From: Pogostemon cablin
Taxonomy: Eukaryota > Streptophyta > Magnoliopsida > Lamiales > Lamiaceae
Direction: 5' to 3'
Assembly: GCA_023678885.1 (NCBI GenBank)
Contig: CM042997.1
Coordinates: forward strand, 23,938,064 to 24,002,063
Length of the DNA stretch: 64,000 nucleotides
Part shown: in pieces, positions 33,690 to 45,419 of the stretch
Position numbering within the stretch: position 1 is the stretch's first letter
Layout: each line of letters starts with the position of its first letter
Notes under the pieces: model-generated
What the model was told of the DNA's origin: nothing
Seen by the model: the letters and a program-made list of their open reading frames with translations, nothing else
Database searches by the model: none
Translations under genes and position numbers: made by a program

Positions 33690-36300
33690 TGATATCACAT
33701 GAGAATGGCCCTTTTAAAAAACTCATTGGCAAATTTAGTTGTATGGAATTAGCGGCTCTACCTTCTTTATTATATTTAATGTAGATGACCAATATTACAT
33801 CTCTTTGAATCCATTCTTCAAAAAGATTTAGGAAATTTTATTAACTTATATACTAACCGTGTTTTTTATTTTCTAAATGGAATTTTATAGGAGAAAACCA
33901 TCTCTCTTTGAAACGATAATAATATTAAAGTTGATTTCTTACATTTAAAGTATTTTACCCTACTACTTATGACATGGTTGAAATGCATGAAAGAAGTTTG
34001 TCAATTTCATTATGGGAAACAGGATCCAACTCAAATGATTGGTCAAATTAATTAAGTGTGAAGAAGGAAACAAAATAAACAAATTAATTAATTAATAAAT
34101 AGAGGATGATTAAAAGGTTGACATTGTTTGCTCATAGGATTGGCTACCTAATTTAAGTTTAACTTGTCGTTATGGGCTTCTTTTAATTTAACAGAACGGT
34201 ACGTGTGGATGTAAAATGGACCCATTCTAGAATAGTAGTCATAATTAAAATGTGGTCACCTAATCAAGAATATATTAACGACTTCCTCTTTTTTATTTCT
34301 TGCTATCATTCATATACTCCATCTGCAATTTTAGTCTATTAAAATCTCATTTGAAAAACGATTAGATAGTACAAAAATATTCTAGAATACACATACACCT
34401 CATGCATCTCATACGATACAACTAATTAATTAATTGCAATAATAGTATATAGATAGATAGTCATTAAATAAATTTTGAGGAAATTAACACTATTATAAGA
34501 AGTAACACTAGGAGTTCTTAAGAGTAATATTTCGTACCGATTACATGAGAGTATATATAGAATATGGGATCAAACATCTTTTGAAATGCTGTGCTATGGA
34601 TAATAATAAATATATTTTAATAAAAAAGTGATTATAAAAAAATAAAGATCAACCTACCCTTGAAATTACGGTGTAGTAATTAATGCAAAACATTTCCATG
34701 GAATGTTCATTCTTGTCCATTACACAATAATACATTTTCGTGGAAAGAATGTCACTTTCTATGTGAAACAAATTTATATAAGAATTCTCTTATTGTTTTT
34801 AGTTTTATCTTTGTGTATATAATTTTCCTAATGAATGAAGATCAAAGGCATATATCTATACAGAGTGAGTCTACTATAAACATGGTGCACACATGCACTT
34901 TTTTTTTCCTTTTTTTCAAAATTATTTTTTAATATGTAAAGATTTACTCTTTACGAAATGAACTCTTTTTTTTTTATTAAAGTCGTTATCTTTTCTATAA
35001 TTGCTCATGAATAGTTCAATTAAATTGATCAGATATCAGATTATATTAAAATTATTATCATTTCTTATCTACCTGTCAGAACAAGAAATTTGTTCCTTGA
35101 ATGGTGTAGTATAAATTTTTGTCATACATCATATATATATATATATAATTCATTTAATTTGCTATATAATTTGATTATCTTATGAGTGTAGATAAAGACT
35201 TTATAATTAGATTTGAACAACTAACTTCAAGGAAAAAAAAGTGTTATTGGTGAATAAATATAAATATATATTTGTATACGCCTGTCTAATGAATATACTA
35301 CAACTCAATTTCCAGCAATATTTGTACAATTGAACCTTTTCTCTTAATCTTAATAATTTCGGGACCATTTTGGATCAAAGGATCAGTCCATTTTAATCGA
35401 CAAAGGAAATCGAAAAATAGAACATATAAAAAATTGCATATTAATTAAATAATTTTCAACACTTTTTTTTTTCCAACACATGACGTTTTAACATAGGTCC
35501 TTCGTTTTCTTGCGTGTATGAATGCCTCTTTTTTAGTTGGAGAAAGTTAAAAGAAGTAGAAATTAGAAAATATATTAATGATTTTTTGCATCTAATTGAA
35601 TTGTACACAAATTTTAGTCATAAGTGAAAGTTTCTAATTATGTATATTAGATTTGTATCTCACTTTATTCATATAGATAAACTAACATCAGATTAATCCT
35701 CGTTAACTTCATAACTACTGTAATTAGTGTTAAACGTACAAACAAACCACTCATTTCGTATTTATTATGAAACATGTGCATAGTTTTACTACGTAACATG
35801 TAATCATTAAATAATAAACAGAGATTTTTTTTTTTCCAAATAGCACTCCCTCTTGTGGGAGGGATATATGTAAAACGAGTCGACTCATTATTAAAGTATA
35901 TTTATTGATATTTAAAACTTATGTAATTACCAATAAGCATACTCTACCTTTATAAGGATCATATTTTAGCATATTCTCACAAAGAGACTATGTCTTCAAA
36001 TAGAGATTTTTTTTAGATATAAAATACACAACTCGATTATAACTTGAGCTATATTTTTTGATTCTATGGCCATAGAACGCGCGCAAAATGGGTAGGAAAA
36101 ATAGAAATGAGCAATGTACGTAAACAAATGAAAAGTTTTTCCAAATAAAGTAATGAGAAGATTGATGTTGTAATAAATTTCCGACCTCAATAACAAGACT
36201 TGTGAATGAAGCATAAATTGAAGATGATGTTAATTTTATTGAGCCAGTGGGTGCAACCACTTCTTGATTAGTGTTGAACTAAGTATTGCCCTCAAATCTG
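33690..36300. other. AT-rich intergenic DNA upstream of the laccase gene
   Basis: No gene and no confident transposon. A short (AT)n lies at 35129-35147. The frames at 35988-36260 (minus) are AT-rich shadows. The last several hundred bases are likely laccase promoter. Confidence 0.45.
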
Positions 36301-36309
36301 ACTATCTAA

Positions 36310-36366
36310 ACCTAATCTGCCAACCTCAGAACCACTTTCTCTCTCTCCTATTCTTCCTGTATATAA
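36310..36366 (+). promoter_or_regulatory. Laccase core promoter: TATA box and MYB-type AC/SMRE motifs
   Basis: TATATAA at 36360-36366 lies about 100 bp before the start codon. ACCTAAT at 36310-36316 fits the secondary-wall MYB element ACC(A/T)A(A/C)(T/C), and CCAACC follows at about 36319-36324. Such AC-type motifs are common in lignin genes. Function here is inferred. Confidence 0.5.
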
Positions 36367-36467
36367 GGAAGTCCTCTCCCTCATTCTCTCACAAGCAACC
36401 TCTCACTCATTCGTTCTATTTCACTAACTGTCAACAATTCAGATAACACTAACGTACACCAAGTGTA

Positions 36468-38694
36468 ATGGAGGGTAGTCATGGTGAGAGTGGCGGCATT
36501 CCCTTCCGCTCGTTGCTCGTTTTCTTCGGCCTGTTGCTTCTCGCGACGAGCACAATGCCAACGACAAACGCAAAGATTCAGTACCATGATTTTGTTGTAT
36601 GTTCTTATTAGTACTCTTTCAGCCTTTCTACTACGTCCAATTATGTTCTTTTGCTAGGAAGGAAGGTTACATGTATGTTGACTGCTCTCGTGTAAACAGG
36701 TTCAAGCGACACCGGTGAAGAGGCTGTGCAAAACCCACAGCACGATTACAGTGAACGGAATGTACCCAGGGCCGACGCTGGAAGTTAACAACGGCGACAC
36801 TCTAGTTGTCAACGTTGTTAACAGAGCTCGTTACAATGTGACCATTCACTGGTATGCTTGTGTGCATGCATGCATGCAATAATCAAGAGTTTCATGTTGA
36901 TGTGTAATTACCATTTCACCCATGTTCTATGTAGGCATGGCATCAGGCAGATGAGAACAGGATGGGCTGATGGACCAGAATTTGTGACCCAATGCCCTAT
37001 CAGACCCGGTGGGAGCTACACTTACCGGTTTACGATTCAAGGGCAGGAAGGTACTCTTTGGTGGCATGCCCACAGTTCATGGCTCAGAGCCACAGTCTAT
37101 GGAGCCTTGATCATTCACCCAAAGGAAGGCGATTCGTATCCCTTTCCCAAGCCAAAGCGTGAAACAGCCCTTCTTCTTGGTAAGAAATGACTCTTCGCCT
37201 TCGGATGTACAGCAAATGTGTCTCTTTTTCTATGAGCCTAAGCCAATCAGTGCAGCTTATGAGTTAACTGATATGATGTTGATCAGGTGAATGGTGGGAT
37301 GCAAATCCAATCGATGTCGTGAGAGAAGCCACAAGAACAGGAGGTGCTCCTAACGTTTCCGATGCTTACACAATCAACGGTCAACCCGGTGATCTTTACA
37401 ATTGCTCCAGCAAAGGTTGGTTCCTGGATCTATTCCAACATCTTACCAGTGTCTTACAAGACTATATGACAGTGTAATAACAAATTTGCTCCATAATGAT
37501 GCAGATACACTGATAGTTCCGGTGGACTCTGGAGAAACGAATTTTCTCAGAGTTGTCAACTCTGCGCTCAATCAACAACTTTTCTTCAAAGTTGCCAACC
37601 ACAAGCTTACAGTGGTTGGAGCTGATGCCTCTTATGTAAAACCCTTTACGACCTCAGTTCTCATGCTTGGACCAGGACAGACCACTGATGTCCTAATCAC
37701 AGCTGATCAGCCACCTGCCAGATACTACATCGCAGCACGAGCCTATGCTAGTGCTCAAGGTGCACCATTTGATAATACCACAACCACAGCCATCCTTGAA
37801 TATAAATCTGCTCCTTGCCCTGCAAAAGGTGTATCAATCAAGCCAGTTATGCCCATGATGCCTGCATTTAATGACACAGCCACTGCCACTGCCTTCACGA
37901 CCAGCTTCAGAAGCCCAAGAAAAGCGCCCGTGCCTACTGATATTGACCATAATCTATTTTTCACAGTTGGACTTGGGCTCTACAACTGCCCCCCTGGTGC
38001 TCCAAATAGCACCTGTCAGGGTCCAAATGGGACTAGATTTGCTGCAAGCATGAACAATGTATCTTTTGTGCTCCCTTCTACTTATTCCTTGCTTCAAGCA
38101 CATCAGCAAGGGATACCTGGAGTTTTTACAAGGGATTTTCCAGCCAATCCCCCTGTAAAATTTGATTATACCGGGAATGTTAGCCGGTCACTATGGCAAC
38201 CCATTCCTGGAACTAGGGTATACACATTAAAATATGGGGAAACAGTACAGTTGGTGTTGCAAGGAACAACTATTTTCACTGGTGAAAACCACCCAATTCA
38301 TCTTCACGGTTACGACTTCTACATACTAGCTGAAGGCTTCGGAAACTTTAATCCAAGCAGAGACACGGCTAAATTTAACCTCGTTGATCCTCCTTTGCGA
38401 AACACAGCAAGTCTTCCCGTAGGTGGATGGACAGTGATCAGATTTGTTGCTGATAATCCAGGTTCATTCATGTCACAGCTCATCCACATACATCTTACAC
38501 CCATAATTTCTAATTAATCCATGTTATATTATCACACTAACACTTAAGTTCTACTGCAAACAGGGGTCTGGCTGATGCACTGTCACTTGGATGTTCACAT
38601 CAACTGGGGTTTAGCAATGGCATTCTTGGTAGAAAACGGCCTCGGTGAATTGCAAACACTAGAGCCACCTCCAGCAGATCTTCCCCTTTGCTAG
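36468..38694 (+). CDS. LAC: Laccase (multicopper oxidase, lignin-type)
   Basis: Six exons: 36468-36596, 36700-36851, 36935-37179, 37287-37415, 37505-38461 and 38564-38694, all in frame, giving 580 residues. The hydrophobic N-terminus (LLVFFGLLLLATS) is a signal peptide cleaved near TTNA/KIQYHDF. All four copper-binding blocks are intact: HWHG (His93, His95), WWHAHS (His138, His140), HPIHLHG (His481, His484, His486) and HCHLDVHINWGLAM (His543, Cys544, His545, His549). Leu554 is in the axial position of the type 1 copper, typical of plant laccases. Many NxS/T sites fit a glycosylated apoplastic enzyme. It oxidises phenolics using O2; plant members polymerise monolignols in secondary walls. The C-terminus (LQTLEPPPADLPLC) and overall pattern are closest to the LAC5/LAC12 type as I remember it. 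If the last intron (donor CCAG-GTTCAT, slightly weak) is retained, the protein stops early and loses the last copper motif. Confidence 0.95.
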
Positions 38695-39390
38695 TTTAAT
38701 TAAAAGCAAACGTTGCAGCATACTCTAGTGTCCTTCAACAAAAGGGCTACCACTTTTTCAGATCACAGCTTATGAATTCTATTGTTGTTTCCCCCCACAT
38801 TCCGCGGGCTAGTTGTTTTGTTTATCCATCTGTTTATTTTGTTATATAGGAGGAGACAAAGAAAAATGGTGCAAATTTCACCATTAAAGCACCACATAAA
38901 ACCCCAGCATTTTCTTTGATTTCATCTGTACCATTTTCTAAGGAAATATTTTTACAAGTTCCAATAATTTAATGCCCAGTGATGTATCTACCCACTCATT
39001 CAGTTATAAGATTTACTAATTCCTTTTGTTTCTTGAAATGAATACAGAAAGAACATGAACCGGCAAATCACAGTTGACTGGATTAGAAATGTTAACTCAA
39101 TAAATTGAAAGATTTTCATTTCATACAACCAAATTTTCACACTCCAAAACATAATCCCATCCATCAAAACACTTTTTTTTTTTTTTACAATTAAATTTAT
39201 GCCACTCCACACTAAACCATTGAATTGATACATGGCAAGAATAATTTACAGGAATGAAACAATAAACATCATCGAAAACATATACTACCGATTCAACCTG
39301 GTTTTATAAGCATTAACGCGAACAAGTAAAAACTAAACAAGAACCTTTAGTAATCGAAAAAATAAATAAATAATTGTCAAAAGATGAAGA
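38695..39390. other. Laccase 3' UTR and spacer
   Basis: The 3' UTR probably runs to about 38960. The rest is AT-rich. The minus-strand frame 39000-39233 has no recognisable domain. Confidence 0.45.
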
Positions 39391-39394
39391 ATCT

Positions 39395-39615
39395 GTTGAT
39401 GGATTTACAGGATGCTCGTACCTTATCGTCGATTCCGATCATTTGGGGATGAAATTTAGCACCACATGTGGTTGTTGGAAAAAGGGCTGAGAAATCATAT
39501 GTGCAGATTTGGGGGGAACTCAGTGGATCATCATAAGATTGGGCTTCAAGGAACCTTAGTAATATTTAAGCTACGATCTGAGGCCCATTAGTTGTATAAA
39601 GGCCCAGTTATAATA
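39395..39615 (-). promoter_or_regulatory. Orphan promoter-like segment with Site II motifs and a tiny ORF
   Basis: AGGCCCA / GGCCCA or TGGGC motifs occur near 39539, 39580 and 39601. On the minus strand, downstream of them, ATGATCGGAATCGACGATAA begins at 39453. It continues 21 codons (MIGIDDKVRASCKSINRFFI then F and stop), with a good donor-like AAG-GTACGA after codon 7. No downstream exon is recognisable before the laccase 3' end, so this may be the remnant 5' end of a lost gene or a non-coding transcript. Confidence 0.3.
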
Positions 39616-39619
39616 ATTC

Positions 39620-40009
39620 TTTTTCAGTTGTGCCTTTGCAATCATATTTAAATTATGATGTATTCACACACTTAATCAAACAATAGTAATAATAATAATT
39701 TAAACTTGTATGATCACGGTGATAATTTTATATTTTTATAATTAGATAGTACTACTTTTTATTAAGAATGTGTATCATTTTATTTTTTAAATGTGATATT
39801 TTTTATTTATACTATAAATTGCTATAAGAGGATAAGTAGGAATTGTTTCTTATATTTCTCAAGTTTAATTCATATTGATTATATTTCTTTTGTGTTTATT
39901 ATTTAATAAATACAAATTTGATATTACTAATGTCTTTAATAAAAAGTGATAACTAATTACGATAACATAAATGGTCTCACCGTAATTTAATATTCACCCT
40001 TAGGGAGTA
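39620..40009. other. AT-rich spacer
   Basis: Nothing recognisable. Confidence 0.4.
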
Positions 40010-40229
40010 CTCCCTCCATCCCATAGCAAGAGAGTCTTTTACTTTTTGCACGTGGATTAATAAATATTATTATTTAATGTGTAATGGGTAGTTATATTAG
40101 TGGGAGTGTGGGTCCCATATTTTAATTGTATTACTGAGTGTGTATGGGTTCCATGTGCGTAAAAAAAGGAGACTCTTTGGGTGGGACGCCCAAAATGAAA
40201 AAAACCCTCTTTAAAGGGGACGGAGGGAG
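40010..40229. mobile_element. Stowaway-like MITE
   Basis: CTCCCTCCATCCCATAGCAA and AAAGGGGACGGAGGGAG, flanked by TA. Confidence 0.9.
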
Positions 40230-40429
40230 TATTTGGTTCAATTTGAGTTAATAATATTTCATGAATCTTAAAATTTTATTAAAATTAAGAGAGTTTACAC
40301 ACTAATTACACTTAATCGAGATTGATTTTTCTTTTTAAACCCATTATTTAAAAGTAGAGATAGTCTCTTCTAAATTGAATTTACATCATAAACCTTTGTA
40401 AATCTTGTGCTCCTCTTTAATTTAATGAA

Positions 40430-40665
40430 TTTTATCAATTCAGGACCTGAAAAATGGATAAACTATCAATTCGGGACTTGAATGATTTTTTCTATCGATT
40501 AGAGATTTGAATTATATGAAACTATCAATTCAAGACCTGAATTTAGGCCCTAAATTGATACAATATGAGATAATATTTGACAAATTCAAGCCTTGGATTG
40601 ATACAAAAAATAATTCAGATCCGGAATTGATAGTTTACCCATAATTCAGGCCTTGAATTGATAAA
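40430..40665. mobile_element. Foldback MITE with long inverted repeats
   Basis: TTTTATCAATTCAGGACCTG and AAACTATCAATTCGGGACTT at the left are mirrored at the right by GGAATTGATAGTTTACCC and CAGGCCTTGAATTGATAAAA. Each arm is about 100 bp. No target duplication could be fixed. Confidence 0.7.
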
Positions 40666-40669
40666 ATCA

Positions 40670-41205
40670 TTCCTAAGAATACATAAAGTATATAGAATTA
40701 GAAGGGTGACTACATGATTTACACCATAAACCTGATTTGCGTAAGAGTTTGTGTTAAAAGTAAGGGTTCAATGAATCGCAATCTAAAGAGAAGGTTAGTT
40801 ATAATATATCTCATAAAACTAATAAAAAATTAAGATAATTCTCATGTACATTTTTTTTACACTTTCAAATTTTATTAGTTTAACTAATAAATTTAAATGA
40901 ACCAAATAATCTCTTAAAATTCAGTATACCTCTTTTTAAGCGGAGGGACTATTAATTTTTCAGGGATTAATTGTACTTAACAGTACAAAATTAGTGTGAA
41001 TCACAAAAGTTCCACATTCGGATAGAATACCCTCCTAAAATTTGTCTAGAAAGCCAGCCATTGCATTCTTGTTCTCTTATTTACTAAAAATTTTCGCATG
41101 TAATTTTCTTAGTTAATATTAAGGGGCATATTTGAGACACCCTCGCGATGAAATAATTTCAAATTCTTAATCAGTTATTACTTTTTATTAAAAATATTAT
41201 TACTT
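40670..41205. other. AT-rich spacer
   Basis: No gene or element termini were seen. Confidence 0.4.
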
Positions 41206-41213
41206 ATTTTTAA

Positions 41214-42009
41214 GGAATAATTACTAGTAAATACACACTTTATACCCCTAATTACTATAAGATACATTGATTTAAAATAATTACTCTCACATACAAAATA
41301 TTAAAGTAAAATACCAAATATAACCCTAAACCCATACACTTTTAAACCACAAATCTTAAATCCTCACCCACCGCCGGCCGGCGGCCGGAATTCTGCCGGA
41401 CAGCCGCCGACCGGTCGCCGGAGCTCCGCCGGACCTCCGGCAGGCCGCCGGAATTCTGCCGCAGCCGAAGCTCCGGCGGTCGGTCGCCGAACCGCCGCCA
41501 GAGCTTCGCCGGACCACCCAACTTTTTTGCTGCACACACTTTTTTTTACTGCACACACTTTTTTATTGCACACACTTTTGCTGCACACGAACTTTTGCTG
41601 CACATAACATTTATGTGCAGCACATTGTAGGGGTAATATTGGAATATCACTATATATTTTTGTAGTTAGTAGTAATATTTTTGTATGTTTATATCTCATA
41701 CTCCCTCCGTCCCGGAGAAGTTGGTATAATTTTTTTTGGGCACGGAGATTAAGGAGTATAATAATTTAATGTAAAGTGAAGTAAAGTGAAGTGAGAGAAA
41801 TAATATTTAATGTGTAGTAGGTAGTTGTATTAGAGGTGATATGTGGGATCCATGAGAATAGATTAATTGTTTTTATGTGGGTCCCATGTATTAAAAAAGA
41901 AATGTGTCAACTTTAGTGAGACAAACAAAAAAGGAAAGTGTGTCAACTTCTATGGGACGGAGGGAGTATTAATTAATGATTTTTTTTGTACCTAGTAGTA
42001 ATCCTCCCT
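41214..42009 (+). mobile_element. hAT-like MITE with GC-rich core (copy A), carrying a nested Stowaway
   Basis: Related by sequence to the reversed copy at 48086-48890. Left end GGAATAATTACTAGTAAATA and right end GTACCTAGTAGTAATCC form imperfect inverted repeats. ATTTTTAA (41206-41213) and AATTTTAA (42010-42017) are a likely 8-bp target duplication with one mismatch. The core 41363-41515 is extremely GC-rich (GCCGGCGGCCGGAATTCTGC), followed by tandem CTGCACACACTTTT phrases. Frames over the core are open on several phases and look repetitive, not protein-coding. Confidence 0.7.
41701..41966. mobile_element. Stowaway-like MITE (nested in copy A)
   Basis: CTCCCTCCGTCCCGGAGAAG pairs with CTTCTATGGGACGGAGGGAG; inserted at TA. 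Confidence 0.92.
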
Positions 42010-42019
42010 AATTTTAAAA

Positions 42020-42700
42020 ATATTATCATTTTTTATTTATATTATAAATTGTTTATCAAATTATTCATAGTATCGTTACCCATTACATTAATTAAATATT
42101 ACTTTTTTATAAAATAAAAATTAAAAAATAATCATTTCTTATCGGTTTCATGAAAGCCATTCCATAAAATAATCTCCCACGAATCTTAACTATAATTCAA
42201 AGTTTTTTTTTTTTTTTAACAAAGAAATTAATGTAACTCATGAAAATCTTATTAAAAGCAAACATTTGTATGTAGTCACTTGTATCTGATCAAGGATACT
42301 CTTTAGTAAAATCATGCTACTTTTATATATAAACGCGGTTACTCTTTATAAGAATAATATTATCAATATATACTACTTTCCTCTTACATATAAATTTTCA
42401 TTTACTTTTTTTTCATTCCATGAATAAATTTATATCCTCAAATAAGAAAATAACACACAAATCAATAACTTATAACACAGTTTAATTTTAAAATTGTCAC
42501 TCTTTAATTTATAACTAACGTAATTAACTTATTTTATAATTTATTTATTCTCTAAAAATATCAAATTATCTCTGAAATAAATTAAAAATGAACTTTTCTT
42601 AGAATTTTATATGGCCATAATTTGTGAAATTCTTTATTAAACAAAGGAGTATAAAATTTCCTAAATAGCCTAATTTTATATATTTTAAAGAATATAAGTG
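42020..42700. other. AT-rich spacer
   Basis: No gene; low-complexity sequence only. Confidence 0.4.
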
Positions 42701-42707
42701 CACCATA

Positions 42708-43960
42708 TACCGTTTGTACACTAACATTTCTTAACCATTAAACATAATTCTCATCTATAATTTTTTTTTTATATATAATTTTCCAACATAGTTTTTAACG
42801 AAACACCCATGTGGCATTAATAATTAGGGTATGCACCATCAATACTCCGTTAAGATAAACTTCACATTTTTTTAAATTTATTATTCGTTACATAATAATT
42901 TCCCACACAAAAAATAAAAAAAAAAACATTACATCAATATATAATTTCAAAATACATTTAATATTAAATTATCATTTTCATCTACTATATATAACACACT
43001 TTATAATTTATTTAGGGTTGATATTAGGTGCACCCGGGTGTAAGAGTGCACCCAAACGTGTATAACTTTTTATTCTATTTTGTATATGTGTTTCTTAATA
43101 ATTGTATATTTTTTTGATTGGACAAAGTTAGTTGTTAGTATAGTTAGTAGTTAGTTCACCAAGTCTCCATACACCCTTATTCTCCAAGCCTCCTTATAAC
43201 TCCCCACCTATTCGTTCCCAATGAGAATAACTCCCCACCTATTCGTTCCCAATGAGAATCGAATCACTCACTTGTGTGAGGAGCTCGATGGCCAAGTGGG
43301 CTAGCTCACTTAGTTTAGCCATCTATACCGTTTGTACACTAACATTTCTTAATCATTAAACATGATTCTCATCTATAATTTTTTTTTTATATATAATTTT
43401 CCAACATAGTTTTTAACGAAACACCCATGTGGCATTAATAATTAGGGTATGCACCATCAATACTCCGTTAAGATAAACTTCACATTTTTTTAATTTATTA
43501 TTCGTTACATAATAATTTCCCACACAAAAAATAAAAAAAAAAACATTACATCAATATATAATCTCAAAATACATTTTAATATTAAATTATCACTTTCATC
43601 TACTATATATAAAACACTTTATAATTTTTTTAGGGTTGATATTAGGTGCACCCGGATGTAAGAGTGCACCTAAATGTGTATAACTTTTTATTATATTTTG
43701 TATACATGTTATTCTATTTTGTATATGTGTTTCTTAATAATTGTATATGTTTTTATTTATATTTGTATACGTTTTTTAAAGTAATTAGGGTATGCACCAT
43801 CAATACTCCGTTAAGATAAACTTCACATTTTTTTAATTTATTATTCGTTACATAATAATTTCCCACACAAAAAATATATATAACACACTTTATAATTTAT
43901 TTAGGGTTGATATTAGGTGCACCCGGGTGTAAGAATGCACCCAAATGTGTATAACTTTTT
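42708..43960. repeat. Tandem duplication cluster (two long copies, one partial)
   Basis: The segment from CCGTTTGTACACTAACATTT at 42710 recurs with few changes at 43327, an offset of about 617 bp. A third partial copy starts at AATTAGGGTATGCACCATCA near 43783. Each copy ends in the left part of a GTGCACCCGG-family MITE (TTAGGGTTGATATTAGGTGC at about 43012, 43630 and 43901). A SINE lies between copies 1 and 2. Confidence 0.88.
43108..43320 (-). mobile_element. tRNA-derived SINE, near full length
   Basis: On the minus strand it starts GGCTAAACTAAGTGAGCTAG, passes GATTCGATTC (box B-like) and ends CTAACAACTAACTTTGTCCA followed by an A-rich tail (T-run at 43108-43115 on plus). TATTCGTTCCCAATGAGAAT is tandemly duplicated inside (about 43200-43262). 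The target duplication is not clear, perhaps because the SINE lies at a duplication junction. Confidence 0.75.
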
Positions 43961-44166
43961 ATTCTATTTTGTATTTGTATATGTGTTTCTTAATAATTGT
44001 ATATGTTTTTTAAAAGTGGGTGCACTCTATCTTAGAGTGCACCCAAATGTGTATAACTTTTTATTCTATTTTGTATTTGTATATGTGTTTCTTAATAATT
44101 GTATATGTTTTTTAAAAGTGGGTGCACTCTATCTTAGAGTGCACCTGGGTGCAGGTATAATTAGTC
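43904..44166 (-). mobile_element. GTGCACCCGGGTGCAC-family MITE (reverse orientation)
   Basis: Exact 9-bp target duplication ATTTATTTA at 43895-43903 and 44167-44175. Begins GGGTTGATATTAGGTGCACC and ends GGTATAATTAGTC. The inner unit, from GTGCACCCAAATGTGTATAA to GGTGCACTCTATCTTAGA, is tandemly duplicated (about 110 bp). Open frames here are not genes. Confidence 0.87.
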
Positions 44167-44175
44167 ATTTATTTA

Positions 44176-44316
44176 TTTCACCAAGTCTCCATACACCCTT
44201 ATTCTCCAAGCCTCCTTATAACTCCCCTCCTATTCGTTCCCAATGGGAATCGAACCCGGGTCATTCACTTGTGTGAGGAGTCCGGTGGCCAAGTGGGCTA
44301 GCCCACTTAGTTTAGC
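44176..44316 (-). mobile_element. tRNA-derived SINE, 3'-shortened, inserted in a MITE target duplication
   Basis: Flanked by CATTTATTTATT at 44166 and 44317. On the minus strand it begins GGCTAAACTAAGTGGGCTAG, holds GGGTTCGATTCCCATTGGGA (clear box B) and stops at CTTGGTGA without the distal tail. The left copy of its target duplication is the right target duplication of the MITE at 43904-44166, so the SINE came later. Confidence 0.82.
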
Positions 44317-44385
44317 CATTTATTTATTACTTAAATATACTACATTATCCTCAAGAGCCAATAAAAATTTACTATATTTCTTAAA

Positions 44386-44739
44386 GGCTAAATATAGTGT
44401 GCACCCGGGTGCACACGAAGCTTCGTGTGCACCCACGTACAAATATAAGCAAAAACATATACAATTATGAGTAAAAATGTATACAATTTAATTGTTAATT
44501 TTTTTAATAAAAAATTGAATGTAAAAAATATACAATTATTAAAATACATGTATACACTATTGAATAAAAAGTTATACACATATGAATGCTTATTTTTTTA
44601 ATAAAAAACTTAGTGTGAAAAAAATATACAATTATTACAAAACACGTATACAAAAGAGAATAACATGTATACAAAATAGAATAAAAAGTTATACAAATAT
44701 GGGTGCAAGGGTGCACCCGGGTGCACCTAATATACACTC
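44386..44739 (+). mobile_element. GTGCACCCGGGTGCAC-family MITE (forward)
   Basis: Exact 9-bp target duplication TTTCTTAAA at 44377-44385 and 44740-44748. Begins GGCTAAATATAGTGTGCACC and ends GGTGCACCTAATATACACTC. Both ends carry the palindrome GTGCACCCGGGTGCAC. The AT-rich interior keeps frames open on both strands, but these are low-complexity and not genes. Confidence 0.92.
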
Positions 44740-44789
44740 TTTCTTAAATTTCAAGCCTATAATATTAATGCAAAATATTATGGAATGGA

Positions 44790-45130
44790 AGGAGTATTAT
44801 ATATTCATTCCGACTCTTTTTAATTTTCACACTTTTCGTTTTCAACCCCTAAAAGACATAAAACAAAATAATCACCTTAACTTCATACACTTTATTTTAA
44901 AAAAAAAAAATCACCCTAATTAACCTATTTAAAAATTATCAATTTTTTTAATATTCGTAATAGGTGTGGATGAAAACTAATGTGAGATAAAGTATAAATA
45001 TTATTTCTTACATCATTAGTATAGAACTTAATTGTATCTCGTCTATATTTTATATCATTACTATAGAACTTAATTGTATCTCTAATCTATTTTCATCATC
45101 ACTATTTTCAACACAAGATATATACAAATT
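44790..45130. other. AT-rich spacer
   Basis: A Stowaway right-end remnant (GGAATGGAAGGAGTATT) lies at about 44775. TATAGAACTTAATTGTATCTC is repeated at 45021 and 45063. No gene. Confidence 0.45.
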
Positions 45131-45132
45131 AG

Positions 45133-45378
45133 TCCTTCCGTTCCGTACCACAATAAGAGATGTATTTTACAATTTTCATCCGTCCCAACATAAGAGGTGC
45201 ATTTCCCTTTTTAGTAAATGAGATTCACACAAAACAATTAATATATACATCATAATAATACGTCAATCCACTATACATTAAAATATTATTTCTCTCACCT
45301 CAGTTACCCCTAACTATCCATTAGATATTAATATTCTTTAATCTACGTTTTCGCCACTCTTATCGTGGGACTGAGGGG
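45133..45378. mobile_element. Stowaway-like MITE
   Basis: GTCCTTCCGTTCCGTACCAC at the left and TTATCGTGGGACTGAGGGG at the right. Ends moderately diverged; interior typical. Confidence 0.78.
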
Positions 45379-45419
45379 TAATTATTATCCTAAATAAATT
45401 ATTTTTATTTTTTTTTAAT

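Noticed and set aside
37402..38517. 371-codon frame as a separate cupredoxin gene
   Set aside because: It is laccase exon 5 with intron read-through at both ends. The laccase exon chain explains it fully.
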